Assembly: GCA_030620095.1 (NCBI GenBank)
Contig: JAUTXW010000539.1
Span: 1 to 64,000, forward strand
Source of the DNA: Kuschelorhynchus macadamiae
Lineage: Eukaryota; Arthropoda; Insecta; Coleoptera; Curculionidae
DNA length: 64,000 nucleotides
Direction: 5' to 3'
Below the pieces are notes generated by a model. The model had not been told where the DNA came from, ran no database searches, and worked only from the letters and a program-made list of their open reading frames with translations. Numbering within the stretch: position 1 is the stretch's first letter; the number at the start of each line of letters is the position of its first letter. This document shows, piece by piece, positions 21,570 through 33,162 of this stretch. Made by a program: the position numbers and the translations under genes.

Positions 21570-21720
21570 ATAATAATAATAATAATAATAAGACGTTTAT
21601 TAATCCAATAACAAGTAATTATACATTGACATTACCAACAGGAATAATTATTTTGGATTAAAAGGCCTTTGAGTCAGCTTCCTAAGAGAAATTCAGGTGC
21701 TGTTGAGGCCTTGCTCTTAA
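21570..21720 (-). repeat. Probable LINE 3' tail with (TTA)n
   Basis: The minus strand reads ATTAATAAACGTC and then (TTATTA)n, a typical 3' end of an insect non-LTR element. No RT sequence adjoins it. Confidence 0.4.
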
Positions 21721-21998
21721 ACATTACTAAATATAACAAAAATATATAAGAGAAAAAAAAATTGAGAAAAAAAAAATATATAACCATTTACATAGATAAT
21801 TATATTATATATTCGGAAAAAAAGATAAACACAGACAAGAAGCAGAGTAAAAGTTAAATTAAAAAAGAAGAAGGAAGAGAAAGTGACAGCTATTCATATT
21901 TCTTGAGTTTTCTTTTGTAGCACCTGCATCCATCTTTTCCTAAGTAGATATTTCAAAATTCGTCATAAATCCATTACATTTGTTATCTTTTGGATATT

Positions 21999-22238
21999 TT
22001 AATCAAATTCTTTTTGTTTCGATTTTGCACTTTTACTGAGATACTCAAACGACGTTTTACAATGACGGTTTTTTTTAACTCTCATTTTCAATGGTTCAAC
22101 TAAATTTTTGTGTACCAATCGTTTGTCCATTTCCTTGAGAAAACTTCTTAATTTGGTGTATTTTCTTTTGACAGAGTTATAACTTTCTTTACCTGATTTT
22201 TCTATATTTTCTCTCACAGGAGACATCATTTTGAACAC
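21999..22238 (-). other. Lys-rich open segment directly downstream of the zinc-finger exon
   Basis: An 80-codon frame overlaps the end of the finger exon by 13 bases (NSVKRKYTKLRSFLKEMDKR). It could be a former C-terminal extension in another frame, or 3' untranslated sequence. No family is recognised. Confidence 0.3.
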
Positions 22239-22943
22239 TTCAATACCTTAAATTTCTCTTTCTCATTAAAATAAACGACATGTCGCTTTAGATTTCCTTT
22301 CCGATCTGTTTTGTATGAACAGTGTGTACATTCGTACCAAGTTTTTTCATTTGGTTTTTTATGTATGATCGAATGTTGATTTAAACAAACCTTTGAGTGG
22401 CTTTTAAATTGACACTCGGTACAATGGAACATCCGAGTGTTCGTTTGCCGATGTACTATCTGATGCATTTTTAAAGTATCTTTCCGATCTGTTTTATATG
22501 AACATTGTGCACATTCGTACCGTACTTTTTCACTATAATGAACAACGGCATGCCGCTTTAGATTTTCTTTCCGATCTGTTTTGTACGGACAGTCTGTACA
22601 ATTGTACCACACTTTTTCATCTGGCATTTTATGCCTGAGCAAATGTCGTTTTAGATTATCCTTTGTATGGGTTTCAAATGAACACTCAGGGCAGTGAAAT
22701 TTTTGGGTTGTTGTAAATCCCATTTCTTCTCTGTGGTGAATGATGTGGCTCTCTAGATACGATTTCTGATCTGTCTTAAATAAACAGTGCTTACATTCGA
22801 AACGTACTTTTTTATCTGGTGTTTTATGTATCATCGCATGCCTTTGGAGGTTACCCTTACGAACTGACTCATAAGAACACTCCGAACATTTATGGATTTT
22901 AGCTTCATCTCTGGATTTACGTGCACGTTCTTGTTTGCGGATC
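22226..22943 (-). CDS. C2H2 zinc-finger protein, terminal exon with seven fingers
   Basis: The exon begins at 22943 after TTATTTTTCCAG, phase 2. The ATGs further upstream lie in the intron. It has an N-terminal basic stretch, then six complete C2H2 fingers from CSECSYESVRKGNLQRH to CTECQFKSHSKVCLNQH. A seventh (CTHCSYKTDRKGNLKRHVVYF) has lost its last His. Linkers are of the KPDEKVWYE type. The probable role is DNA binding. Candidate upstream exons on the same strand lie at 36.1-42.5 kb, and the intervening 13-kb intron holds hAT, DD41D and LINE elements. The C-terminus after the last finger (KVLKCSK) may be a frameshift product, because a Lys-rich open frame follows at 22238-21999. Confidence 0.75.
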
Positions 22944-23164
22944 CTGGAAAAATAACACAAGGTCATTACATACAGTGTGCCGAAACGTTCGGAACAAGTG
23001 GTCACTTTTTAATTAATGATATATAAAGAAAATGTCTAAACTAAGAAGATATAAAAATACAGATATAATTACTTCACTAAAAATAAGCAAAAAGTGCTTA
23101 TATAAAATGTTCAAACTAAAAATAAAAAGTACATAGTACAAAATCAAATAGATTAACACATATA

Positions 23165-23228
23165 TGGGCAACCCCGGCCCGGGGGCCGGTTCCGGCCCTC
23201 CACCAGCTCCAATCCGGCCCGCGAGAGA
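23165..23228. repeat. GC-rich solo hAT end
   Basis: GGCCCGGGGGCCGGTTCCGG followed by CCGGCCCGCGAGAG resembles the GGCCCGCGGGCC subterminal blocks of GTF2IRD2/ZBED-like hATs. It is a sharp GC island in AT-rich sequence. Only one end is seen. Confidence 0.45.
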
Positions 23229-23304
23229 TTCAGAAATTTCAAATAACGGGCAAAAAATTAAAGATTTAACATATTAGTTTATTTGTAATTACTGTCAACC
23301 AACC

Positions 23305-25340
23305 CAGTGGCGGCTCGTGGGATTTGAGTTTGGCGGTGTACCAGAAGGTAAATAGCGCGGCAGGCAAAAAATTGCGCCGCAGTCGAAAATTTTTCGGGGT
23401 GCCACGCCCAAAATGACTAATTTTTTACCTTTATGTTTTTGTTTAATAGAAAAAAATACTAGTTACATCCATTATATACCATTTATATTATTTGCTAAAT
23501 TAGTAAAAAATTGAACATTATAAAAAATTTAATAACAATCTTGAGTTCCTTGAGATGTTACATATGTGTTTGTAAATCAAATGGATTATTTTATTCTTGT
23601 GTGGGGGCGAATTTTTTTAGGTGTTTCTACTTATGCGAAAACGTGTGCATATATACCATTTTTACAAAGTAATAAACAACAACCTCGATAAAAACTTACC
23701 AGAATAATTAGTCGTAATGAATAAGTAATACACTCCAAAACTATATACAGTAAAAGGAAGAATATTTTACACTGAACTGCGGTATTTGAAATCAGGTCTT
23801 TGTTCTGCCTTACTGGCGAAAAGGTCAATGACTCGTTTATTAAAGTCTTCAATATTATTAAGAAACATTTTTTCAGCTGATAACATTTCCCAGGCACTTA
23901 GTTTTATTCTTTTTAACATAGAGAAGCATCTTTCAGCTTCAGAGGTTGACGTAGGTGTTGTCACTAAAACTTCCAATAACTTAATAGTTTCTTGAAAAGT
24001 GCACCTCATATCTTCCTGTGAAACCAACGATAAAAGAGGAACGGCTTCAGAAATGGTTTGCAATTCTTCTCTTTCATAAAGTACTTGCAGTTCTGTTTTT
24101 AGACGATTTTTCTCTAAAAATGGATATAACTTAACTGTACCAGAGTATTCGATAAAATGTTCTTTCATAAATAATGCGGTAGCTGTCAGATGTCTTGTAA
24201 AAGTAAACCGAGCCTTAATCTGTTGTATTATTGAATCGCAAACTACCAAAGCTTCAATTTTTTTATTTGTTGAAATAGATAGATTGGAACGACGGTAACG
24301 TCGCCTTTTTTGAGGAACGTTTTCATCTTAGTTTTCTAAAAGCTCCAAGTCTATTTGGTAAATAATTGTGTCCATTTCACCACGAACTTTTTGCATTGCA
24401 TTTTCGAAGTTTTGTAGATCTTGTTTAGCCTCGATAGGGTCGGTATCACTCATCTGCAGTTGCTTAAAAATTATTTCGACATGTGGCATGATTTTATGAA
24501 AAACTGTCAACCAAAATATAAAATCTTTGTTCTGCCATCTAAGTTTATATACACCAGCTTCTAAAATATCGATAACGTGTATCAGCTCATTTCGGTATTC
24601 ATAAACTGTATTAATTCCCCGAGAATGAAAATTCCATCTCGTTTGTGGTGATCGTGGTAATGGTCTACGAGCTATATCATCCAATACTTTTGTTCTTTGA
24701 GGTGACGTAGAAAAAAAAGAACAAATTCCAGTCAGATGAGCAAAAAAAAAAATCCGGACCGATGCACTAATTGAAGCTGCACTGCTCATTATAAGGTTAA
24801 TCTTATGAGCAAAGCAAAACACATAATTTGCTAAAGAATATTTATCTTTAATTATTTTTTGTACCCCATTTACACCCCCGATTATAACTGACGCTCCGTC
24901 ATAGCGTTGTGCTATTAACTTATTGGGTGTGTCACTAATTAAAGAATCAATTGCATTTAAAATGCTATTTGCTATTGAAATGGCATTGTGTCCGGGAGGA
25001 CTTACAAATATCCAAAATCTTTCTACAGGCTTACTGGAGACAATGTATCGTAATATAATGACTAATTGAAATTCGTTGGCGACATCGGTAGTTTAGTCGC
25101 CTATTACCGCTACATAATTCGCTTTTTTAATTTCTTTAGTCACATCTTCATGTTAAACGCTAATCATGCCCTTCAATAATTCGTTCTGTATCGACTTAGA
25201 GGTCCCTTTAAATGCTGTTGCTTTGTTGAAATGTTCATTTAAATCTCTATCGAGTTGAGAACTAAAATCTATCAATTCTCGGAACACCCCTTTATTTTTT
25301 TAAAAATGCATTTCTTTTGATCGCATCCACAAATCCAGTT
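23305..25340 (-). mobile_element. hAT transposon, decayed, one end found
   Basis: The left end is CAGTGGCGGCTCGTGG at 23305, matching the right end of the 12658-17398 element. A minus-strand transposase follows with its C-terminus nearest this end, as in the other copies. The opposite end near 25.4 kb was not found. Confidence 0.65.
23767..25340 (-). pseudogene. hAT transposase, several nonsense codons
   Basis: From the N-terminal side, RGVFRELIDFSSQLDRDLNE and KGTSKSIQNELL (DUF4371 region, about 25300-25180) are followed by a stop. YVAVIGD-stop-TTDVANEF then shows TAA at the Glu of the usual DETTD motif. The intact segment 24822-24328 (FCFAHKINLIMSSA, PLPRSPQTRWNFHSRG) continues to 24249-23767, with the dimerisation motif TPTSTSEAERCFSMLKRIK. 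It is the same family group as the hATs at 1633 and 12658. Confidence 0.8.
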
Positions 25341-26584
25341 ATTTTTCGAATACATATTTCAATTAAACTTCCTTAGACGGCCTTTGAAGCTTGATGCACT
25401 AGAGGTGGAAGCCTTCTGCGTTTTGGTTAGATCTAAATCGGAGAGATAGAAAACTATCGACGTGTTGCTATAATATGCATTTATTTTAGCAAAGTGTTTA
25501 AATTTGTCATTCACACCCAGCTATTTTTTTATTTAACTCCTCTTCTAATTGCTCTGTAGCCCTCTAATTTTGTTATATAGTTTAATCTTCAAGTTTAACA
25601 TTTATAATGTATTCTTTTAGTGTTAATTTTTAATAACTGATATGTGCGCTTTATTTAAATTACATATTGGTTTTATAGCTTAATTAGATTAGCTCAAGCG
25701 AAGATTTCATTTGTTATACTGGATTATATTATAATGATTAATCGGTATGTATAGCGCCAGCTATTATCAACAACTATTAGAATTCTTAAACTAAAGTAGT
25801 TCGCCACCCCGTTCTAAAGAAACGTTTTACTGCAAATTCGAACGTTGTTACTTGGATGGCGATGCCTAGATTCATACAATATCATTCATCAATTAAAATT
25901 ATAATAATACTCACATGTAGGAATTTATATTTATGAAGCACGGTTACTTTGATAAATATTTCTATTTTGGATATATATACAATGTGTCCCAAATTTGGCT
26001 TACATGCATTGCTATCTCGTAAACCGCTATAGCTACAAGGTGGGTTAAATTAGGAAAGTTTTAGAGAATTTTATTACAAATTTGATGACGTTTTGAAGTT
26101 TAGGATATCTTTTGTGGTTTTCAAGATAATTGGGAAAAATCAAAATGGTGCATTTTCAACTTTTGCCCGTAGCTTCTAAACGACTCGTATTATGGTTTTA
26201 TGGTTTATACATTATTAGGGCACTTTTATTAGAGGAACATTATGCAGGTAAAACGAAGTTTCTAGCTTCAATTGTTTTTGAGATATTGGCATCAACTTTT
26301 TATTTTCTTACCGACGCCATATTGGATTATTGTATTTTTGGAAAGATCTTTTTAAGAGCTTTCCAATGATGTATAACAAGGTAAGATTATTATTTTTCTT
26401 GAGCTCTAAAAACCAAAATAATTGTTTTTTTTTAAGTAGGCTTTGATTACGCATGGCGGCCATAATGAAACAAAAGAATGCCGCATGTCAACAATCATTT
26501 TGTGTTCCTGAATAGTACTTGTTATCATTTTCTCATTGTGCCGAGTTTTTACAAAGTTTATTTGAGTTTCTTATACTACTTAAA

Positions 26585-26758
26585 ATGGAGGGTAATTATT
26601 CCAACGAAGAGAATTTGGATATGATAGAACTTTATTTTAAAGCAAATAGAAATACACAAGCAGCTGCGCGTTCATACGAAGAACAATTTCCAGACCGACA
26701 TCAACCAAGCCAAAGGCATTTCAGATTTCTAATTGTAAACTTGTTAGCTTATGGGTAA
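26585..26758 (+). CDS. Duplicate HTH-only segment of the DD41D transposase (57 residues)
   Basis: Reads from MEGNYSNEENLDM to NLLAYG and stops with TAA, encoding the same residues as the N-terminus of the real transposase on the opposite arm. The last six codons differ at four synonymous sites from the other arm. No catalytic residues. It may be an arm duplication only. A DNA-binding-only peptide could compete with transposase, but expression is unproven. Confidence 0.5.
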   Translation: MEGNYSNEENLDMIELYFKANRNTQAAARSYEEQFPDRHQPSQRHFRFLIVNLLAYG

Positions 26759-26900
26759 AAATATTAATTCAACCATCGATGTTTCAGATTTTCAACTAAG
26801 ATATTATACTAACAGTGAATACCTAGTGACTAAAATGTAACTATCACACTATTGAAAATACCTAAACTAAATTTAAATTAACACATAAAAAAAATATAAG

Positions 26901-27358
26901 TTACACCACATGCCTCCGTCCATTTTCCACACATTTTTGACATTTCTCCAATACCTTCCGTGTAACCCTTCTTAAGGTGTTCCTGTTAATATTAGCAAAA
27001 ACATCTCGGACTCTGTCTTCTAGCTCTCTGAGACTTTCTGGCGGAGAAAATTCGTAGACCTCATTTTTTGCGTATCCCCATAAATAAAAATCGGGAGGAG
27101 TAATATCCGGTGACCTTGCCGGCCAAGCAACAGAGCCATTATTAGCGATAATATTTTCCCCGAAAGTATTTCTGAGGACCGCCATCACCTCTCTGGTACC
27201 GTGAGCCGGACAGCCATCTTGTTGGAACCAAATATTTTGCAGGTCGTTTGGGGGAACAGAATTTATAACTTCTGGAATAATTTGTTCCCGTAATAGTTGC
27301 AAATATCTGTTACCCGATAAATTTTCTTGGAAAATGAACGGCCCAATCAAACGGTTAT
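26901..27358 (-). CDS. DD41D transposase exon 2
   Basis: Carries the second catalytic Asp in IWFQQDGCPAHGTREV and the third in ARSPDITPPDFYLWGY. There are 41 residues between them, hence DD41D. The C-terminal part (LRELEDRVRDVFANIN) ends RRHVV. All three catalytic acids are present and the frame is open, so the protein could be active. Catalysis would be cut-and-paste transposition into TA sites. Confidence 0.85.
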
Positions 27359-27414
27359 CTAAAATACAAATTGTTATGAGTGATTTAAAGCAGAAGTGCA
27401 TTGTTTGGAATTAC
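27359..27414 (-). other. 56-bp intron in the DD41D transposase
   Basis: GTAATT...TTTGTATTTTAG splits a GAT codon. Splicing gives WCGII-DNRLIGPF, matching the uninterrupted WCGMLNGHLIGPF of the 9446-10222 transposase. Confidence 0.85.
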
Positions 27415-28018
27415 CTATAATGCCACACCACACATTGAACCCAAATTTTGTTTGTAAACGTCTTTCTTCTAAATTATGAGGATTCTCGGTGCCCCAGTAA
27501 TGAGTATTATGTTTATTGAAAATTCCACAGTTTGTAAATCGTGTTTCATCTGTCCAAAGTACTTTAGAATGAAAGTTGGGTATTTGCTGGCATTTGTTGA
27601 TGAACCATTCACTAAACGTGATTCTTCTAGCAAAATCATTTACCTGAAGACTCTGTACAATAGTAGGTTTATAGGGATGAAAGTGAAGTTTTTTCAATAC
27701 TCGTTGGACGGTTGATTTGGGAATTGCCGTTTGTTCTTCAATCTTTCTTACTGAGGTTGTTGGGTTGTCCCTGACACTTTCTATTATAGCTGCGTTTCTT
27801 GCTTCATTATCTATTGAATAGGTCTTTGGTTTCGGTTTCAAAAAAGACCCGTAGGCTAACAGGTTAACAATTAGAAATCTGAAATGCCTTTGGCTTGGTT
27901 GATGTCGGTCTGGAAATTGTTCTTCGTATGAACGCGCAGCTGCTTGTGTATTTCTATTTGCTTTAAAATAAAGTTCTATCATATCCAAATTCTCTTCGTT
28001 GGAATAATTACCCTCCAT
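27415..28018 (-). CDS. DD41D transposase exon 1
   Basis: Starts at MEGNYSNEENLDM, preceded by CTTAAA (good context). The longer frame from 28084 adds a hydrophobic leader that is unlikely to be used. An N-terminal helix-turn-helix (QAAARSYEEQFPDRHQPSQR) is followed by a second HTH (TTSVRKIEEQTAIPKSTVQR) and the first catalytic Asp in VLWTDETRFTNCG. The exon ends FNVWCGII at a donor G|GTAATT. Joined to exon 2 it gives 353 residues without stops, a normal length for this superfamily. Confidence 0.85.
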
Positions 28019-28614
28019 TTTAAGTAGTATAAGAAACTCAAATAAACTTTGTAAAAACTCGGCACAATGAGAAAATGATAACAAGTACTATTCAGGAACA
28101 CAAAATGATTGTTGACATGCGGCATTCTTTTGTTTCATTATGGCCGCCATGCGTAATCAAAGCCTACTTAAAAAAAACAATTATTTTGGTTTTTAGAGCT
28201 CAAGAAAAATAATAATCTTACCTTGTTATACATCATTGGAAAGCTCTTAAAAAGATCTTTCCAAAAATACAATAATCCAATATGGCGTCGGTAAGAAAAT
28301 AAAAAGTTGATGCCAATATCTCAAAAACAATTGAAGCTAGAAACTTCGTTTTACCTGCATAATGTTCCTCTAATAAAAGTGTCCTAATAATGTATAAACC
28401 ATAAAACCATAATACGAGTCGTTTAGAAGCTACGGGCAAAAGTTGAAAATGCACCATTTTGATTTTTCCCAATTATCTTGAAAACCACAAAAGCTATACT
28501 AAACTTCAAAACGTCATCAAATTTGTAATAAAATTCTCTAAAACTTTCCTAATTTAACCCACCCTGTAGCTATAGCGGTTTACGAGATAGCAATGCATGT
28601 AAGCCAAATTTGGG

Positions 28615-28616
<2 letters not shown>

Positions 28617-28645
<29 letters not shown>
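28617..28645. repeat. (TA)n tract at the DD41D right flank
   Basis: About 14 TA units adjoin the element end, consistent with TA target preference. Confidence 0.9.
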
Positions 28646-28646
<1 letters not shown>

Positions 28647-29369
28647 GATTAGTACAAATTATTTCACTTAAGTTTGACCTATAAACACATAAAATTTTTG
28701 GATTTAAAATCAATATTCGTATCTTATCTTTTTCTTGGATTATGTAGCAGTTGCATATTGGTATAACTAAATTGGTACTGTGTAGTGTTTTGGAAAACTT
28801 CCTAACTAAAACTACTTCCTTAAATATTTCCTTTTTCAATCATTTTCTCCTGATTGCATGAGTATTTAGACCCTTTTATATACTGAAATAATTACTCAAC
28901 CATTTTTTGTCTTCTGTGAATTGCCTAAAATATTTCGTTATGAATAAATCTCTTCTAATGGTAAAATAACAAATTAATTTATATTGTATTGTTGAAAAAA
29001 TTTCATTTCAATTAAACCTAGGTACCTTTTGTTGTCAGAGTTTTTCCACTTCTCCATTTGAAATCAATTCCCCAATTCCATCAAGCTTTGTTCCCTGTTT
29101 TAGTTACAAGTTGATTTTTCGGAATAGCCTTTTGAACTATTATTCTAATTATCTAAGTTTTGCAAGCTGGAAGATAGATGTTTGTTTACTATTCGTTTTG
29201 CCTAGTTCACAGTATAGTTTAGGGTTGCAAAAAACGAACGAAAACTTCCCGAAACAGGAAGAACGAGAAGACTACAGAAAACGCCATTAAAAACAAGTTA
29301 GGATCAAAACAAGATTTAAAAAATAAAAATAATACACACACACAACACAAGACAGGAAAAAAAGGCAAG

Positions 29370-30085
29370 CTATAGAACAGAAGTCTGGGAGGTATGTCAG
29401 AGTTACTAGCGCAGAGGAGGATGCAGCAACCAACACTAAAGGGCCAAACAATGACAAGCTTCCAGACAAACAGACAAATTTTCCACCCGAAAACAAAAAT
29501 CTGAAGAAACCTCAATTATTGATATTGGGAAACCGAGACATTAAGGGATGTAACTATTTACTTAAAACGTACACAAAGGGTCATTTCGACATAAACTCAC
29601 AAATGCTAAGAAGATCGCTGTTACAGGACCTTATACGAGAAACATATATATACGCAAAAAATTTTGCAAGGCAGGACTATGTTGTCCTATTCTTGGGCAG
29701 AGAAAATGCATGGATGGGCGAAGCCGCTATAAATGAAATACTTTTGAGAGAATTCTTTAATTGGTCAGTTAGAACAAACATAATAATTATTGGACAACCT
29801 TATCAGATCAACAAAATACACCTCAATGATCAGATCCATAAGATTAATACAACCATCTCTATATATATGAACAGTACCTGTTTTGTGGGCGACTTCCTTG
29901 ATTCTGAAAACCTGAAAGAAACTTTTAATGACTTTTTTTCCTACACCGAGAAGGCTGACATTTTAAGATACATTTACAATCGTCATCTAAAATTGGCAAC
30001 CGAAGAAGAACATCTAACCCAGCAAGAAAGGAATTTTAAAGAAAAAAATTTTCGAACGCGCCTAGGAGACTTACTAAGAAAATAA
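29370..30085 (+). CDS. LINE ORF1, SGNH-like without a catalytic Ser motif
   Basis: The frame is open upstream of the first listed codon. It reads a polar N-terminal part (SAEEDAATN), then PQLLILGNRDIKG, DYVVLFLGRENAWMG and RTNIIIIGQPYQ. These alternate strand and loop like SGNH/GDSL esterases found in ORF1 of CR1-type LINEs, but the GDS motif is replaced by GNR. No clear ATG marks the start. The role would be RNA binding or particle assembly. The esterase-like assignment is tentative. Confidence 0.5.
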
Positions 30086-30120
30086 CCGAATTAAAAAATA
30101 ATTTAATCTATGAAAGTACT

Positions 30121-31421
30121 TTGTTAGACCAGGTGGGTGCATCACTTAATTTATTCCATATAAATATCCAGTGTCTTCGCAACAAAATAAATGAACTTGA
30201 GGCATTTTTTAAAACAGATAAGCATAATGTAATTTGCCTAAATGAACACTGGCTTAGAGAAGATGAGTATGAACTGGTGCTGCTGACTGGGTTTGTCAAT
30301 GTGGCTGGCTTCTGTAGGACTGACCATATACATGGTGGCGTTGGTATTCTTGTTGAGAGAGGCATTAATGCATCAGCGATTGAATGGGTTTCAGCTATGT
30401 CTGAGGAATTGCATTTCGAGGTGTGCGGTATTGTGTGTAATGATGTGCAAATTATAACTGTTTATAGATCACCTACTGGGAGCCTCGAGTTGTTTGTTCA
30501 TAAGTTAGCGAATTTGCTCGATGGACTAAGGATTGATAAAGGCATTATTGTTACAGGGGATTTTAATGTCCATTTCGAAAAAAAAATCTTTCGAGTCTCA
30601 ACTGGTTTGTGACATTTTCACGTCTTATGGTCTGTCAGAAACCAGATTATACTAGAGGTCAGTCATGTCTGGATAATGTTTTCACAAATTTTCCTAAGAC
30701 TGCCTTTAGCTCCAAGACAGCAAATCCTGCGTTGTCTGATCATCTCGCCATAACATTTCGCCTTAGGCATATGCAGATGACTAGTCATTCTCTCCTTAGG
30801 GTGAATTACCGGCCCACAACTGATGCGGGTCTGTTTGGTTTGCATCGACTTGTGAGTTCCCTGGATTTTTCGTTTGTAAATAGCCAGGAGTTAGCTCCGG
30901 GCGAAAAACTTGAACGTTTTTTGCAGATGATTGGGGATGCCTGTGGAGAATGTTTTGCGTGGAAGTCTAAAATGGTTCGATCAAACAAAAATAAACAATT
31001 TAAAATCCATTGGTTTGATGATGAACTAATACAAATGCGTGAAATGCTTAAACTTATAACGTCTTTAAAGCATTCTGAGAAAGTCTTTGTTCCAACTGAA
31101 GTAATAACGAGCTACAGGAGGGCATACCGTGACATGATTGTGCAGAAAAAGTGTGCCGCAAACGACCGATATATAAAGGGGTCTACCAACAAACCTAAGG
31201 CATTGTGGGATGTAATAAAAAACATTAACCCTATAAACTCAACACCCAGCTCAGAGACACTTACCGCAGACGATTTCTGTATTTATTTTAGTGATATGAT
31301 CGAGAATATCGTCAATCATCAGTCCTCTGTTTCTGTCGAGCCCGTCAAGTTTGTTGACAGGCTTGAGCTTAATATAGACAGGAGTTCCCCTTTCAGGTTT
31401 TCGAGAAATCTCTTACACTGA
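30121..31421 (+). pseudogene. LINE ORF2, endonuclease and N-terminal RT part, frameshifted
   Basis: The endonuclease motifs are NIQCLRNKINELEAFF, ICLNEHWL, TVYRSPTGS and GDFNVHFE. A run of nine A after HFE (about 30580) shifts the frame, and a second shift near 30640 brings in YTRGQSCLDNVFTNFP and NPALSDHLAI (catalytic Asp-His pair). The segment ends with a stop at 31421 caused by a third shift near 31400. This enzyme nicks target DNA for target-primed reverse transcription. Confidence 0.8.
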
Positions 31422-32904
31422 ACTGCGTGATATTATCTCGAATCTCAAGAATACGCCAAGCAGGGATGCTTATGACTTTACAGCAAGGATTGTGAGGACC
31501 CTTAGGGAAATTATTGTTTACCCCCTCTGTAAAATTTTTAATTCTTGTATATCTGAGAATACTTTCCCAAACTGTCTTAAGCTGTCAAAAGTAGTGCCTG
31601 TGCTGAAAAACGGTGATTCTGAAAATGTTAATAACTATAGACCTGTATCTGTGGTACCCATATTGGCAAAGATCTTTGAGGTTGCACTTAAGTCACAGCT
31701 GACTGTTTACTTTGAGTCTCGCGCCTTGCTTAGTCCGCGCCAGTTTGGTTTTCGATCCAATCTATCGGCAGCATCAGCCATTAATGCACTAACGGACTTT
31801 ATCCAGGAGACCTTTGAGAACTGCCGTTATGGCCAGGCATCATTTTACGATCTATCCAAAGCCTTCGATTGCATTTCACCTGAAATATTAATATCCAAGC
31901 TTGCTAGATATAATATCCACACAAGCGCTGTCACCCTTTTGGGTTCTTATTTGTCGGATCGTTGCCAGTATTGTGTGTTTGGAGGGGACAAATCTGACAG
32001 AAGACTTGTCAAATATGGAGTTCCCCAGGGCTCTGTACTGGGACCTACATTATTCTTAACATATGTTAATGATATCACGACTTGTCTTTCATCCGGTAAG
32101 CTAGTAATGTTTGCTGATGACACTGCTGCGCTTGAAATGGCTGATACAGAGGCCGAACTGGCGACGGCGGCAATGGAGTCGGGGACCTGTGTGAGCGAGC
32201 GGTTTACTAGCAATAGACTCACCCTGAATCAGGAGAAAACACAGATCTTGCGATTCTCTTTAAGGTCAATGCAGTCAATCGATAAGCCGGTAAAATACCT
32301 GGGGATCCACATTGACGCTGGGCTCACTTGGGAGGGGCATTGTGCTCGGCTGGCAGGTAAGCTTAATAGAATTGTGTTTGTTATGCGTAGCCTGAGAAAC
32401 AGCATCTCTGACCCTGTCCTGAGGACAGCTTATTTTGCTTACTTCCACTCACACATATCATATGCCATTTTGTGCTGGGGCCACTCTGCACATATGTCCA
32501 GAATCTTTGCCATACAGAAAAGGTGTGTGAGAGTCATGGCAGGGAGGGGTTTTCGAGACTGTTGTAGGGATCTCTTTGTTTCTCTGAGGATTCTGACTGT
32601 TCCATGTGTATATATCTTGTCATGTTTAATTCATGTGAAAAACAATATAACACAGTACCAGACCAACAGCGACTACCATTCATATGGTACAAGGGGCAAG
32701 AATGATCTTGTTGTCAGGCATTCTCGAACGGCAAGGGCCAGGGACGGACAGAACCATTTTGGAATAAAGTGTTTTAATGCACTTCCAGATAGGACCAGAT
32801 CTCTTTCCTTTCCTAAATTTAAAATAGTAATGAAAAACTATTTAGAGCAAAAAGTCTTTTATTCTTTGGAAAGCTTTTTAATGAACAATTTTGACGACAT
32901 CTAG
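31405..32904 (+). pseudogene. LINE ORF2, reverse transcriptase part
   Basis: Continues the same protein from REISYTELRDIISNLKNTPS. RT motifs: NYRPVSVVPILAKIFE, QFGFRSN, YDLSKAFDCISPE (catalytic Asp), YGVPQGSVLGPTLF, KLVMFADDTA (catalytic FADD) and VKYLGIHID. The C-terminal domain has SYAILCWGHSAHMSRIFAIQ and YHSYGTRGKND. All RT core motifs are intact over 470 codons. Only the upstream frameshifts inactivate the protein. Confidence 0.85.
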
Positions 32905-33162
32905 ATGCACCCACTTTAAACATGTATATATTCGTTAAATTTTATCTATCATAGTCTGTAATTTTATTATACACTACTTATGAATGTAAATTGTTTGGTT
33001 CTTGTATATAGTTAGAATTACTTGTTAGTTATATTTGTATTTTTTATCAGTGACCCGTAATGTATTTATAATAATTATTGTGACATTTATTTCTTTTCTC
33101 CTAGAAATTTTGACTTGTTAAAATACTATGTATATCCATCACAAATAAATATTGATTGATTG

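Larger units (their letters stand above)
25982..28620 (-). mobile_element. DD41D-type mariner-like transposon with about 770-bp inverted arms, near-intact
   Basis: Left arm 25982-26758 and right arm 27849-28620 are inverted copies that differ at only a handful of sites over most of their length. They begin ATGTGTCCCAAATTTGG next to TA-rich flanks. The right arm contains the 5' part of an intron-containing transposase. The left arm contains a duplicate of its DNA-binding segment. Confidence 0.85.
29300..33162 (+). mobile_element. Near-full-length LINE of the Jockey/CR1 group
   Basis: Plus-strand order is ORF1-like segment, apurinic-type endonuclease, RT, C-terminal domain and a 3' tail ending AATAAATATTGATTGATTG, a short-repeat tail typical of CR1-like LINEs. 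Three frameshifts interrupt ORF2. It lies antisense in the proposed giant intron of the minus-strand zinc-finger gene. Confidence 0.85.

Noticed and set aside
29219..29515. Minus-strand hydrophobic open frames
   Set aside because: Antisense shadow of the LINE 5' region. Composition comes from A-rich plus-strand sequence and no family is recognised.
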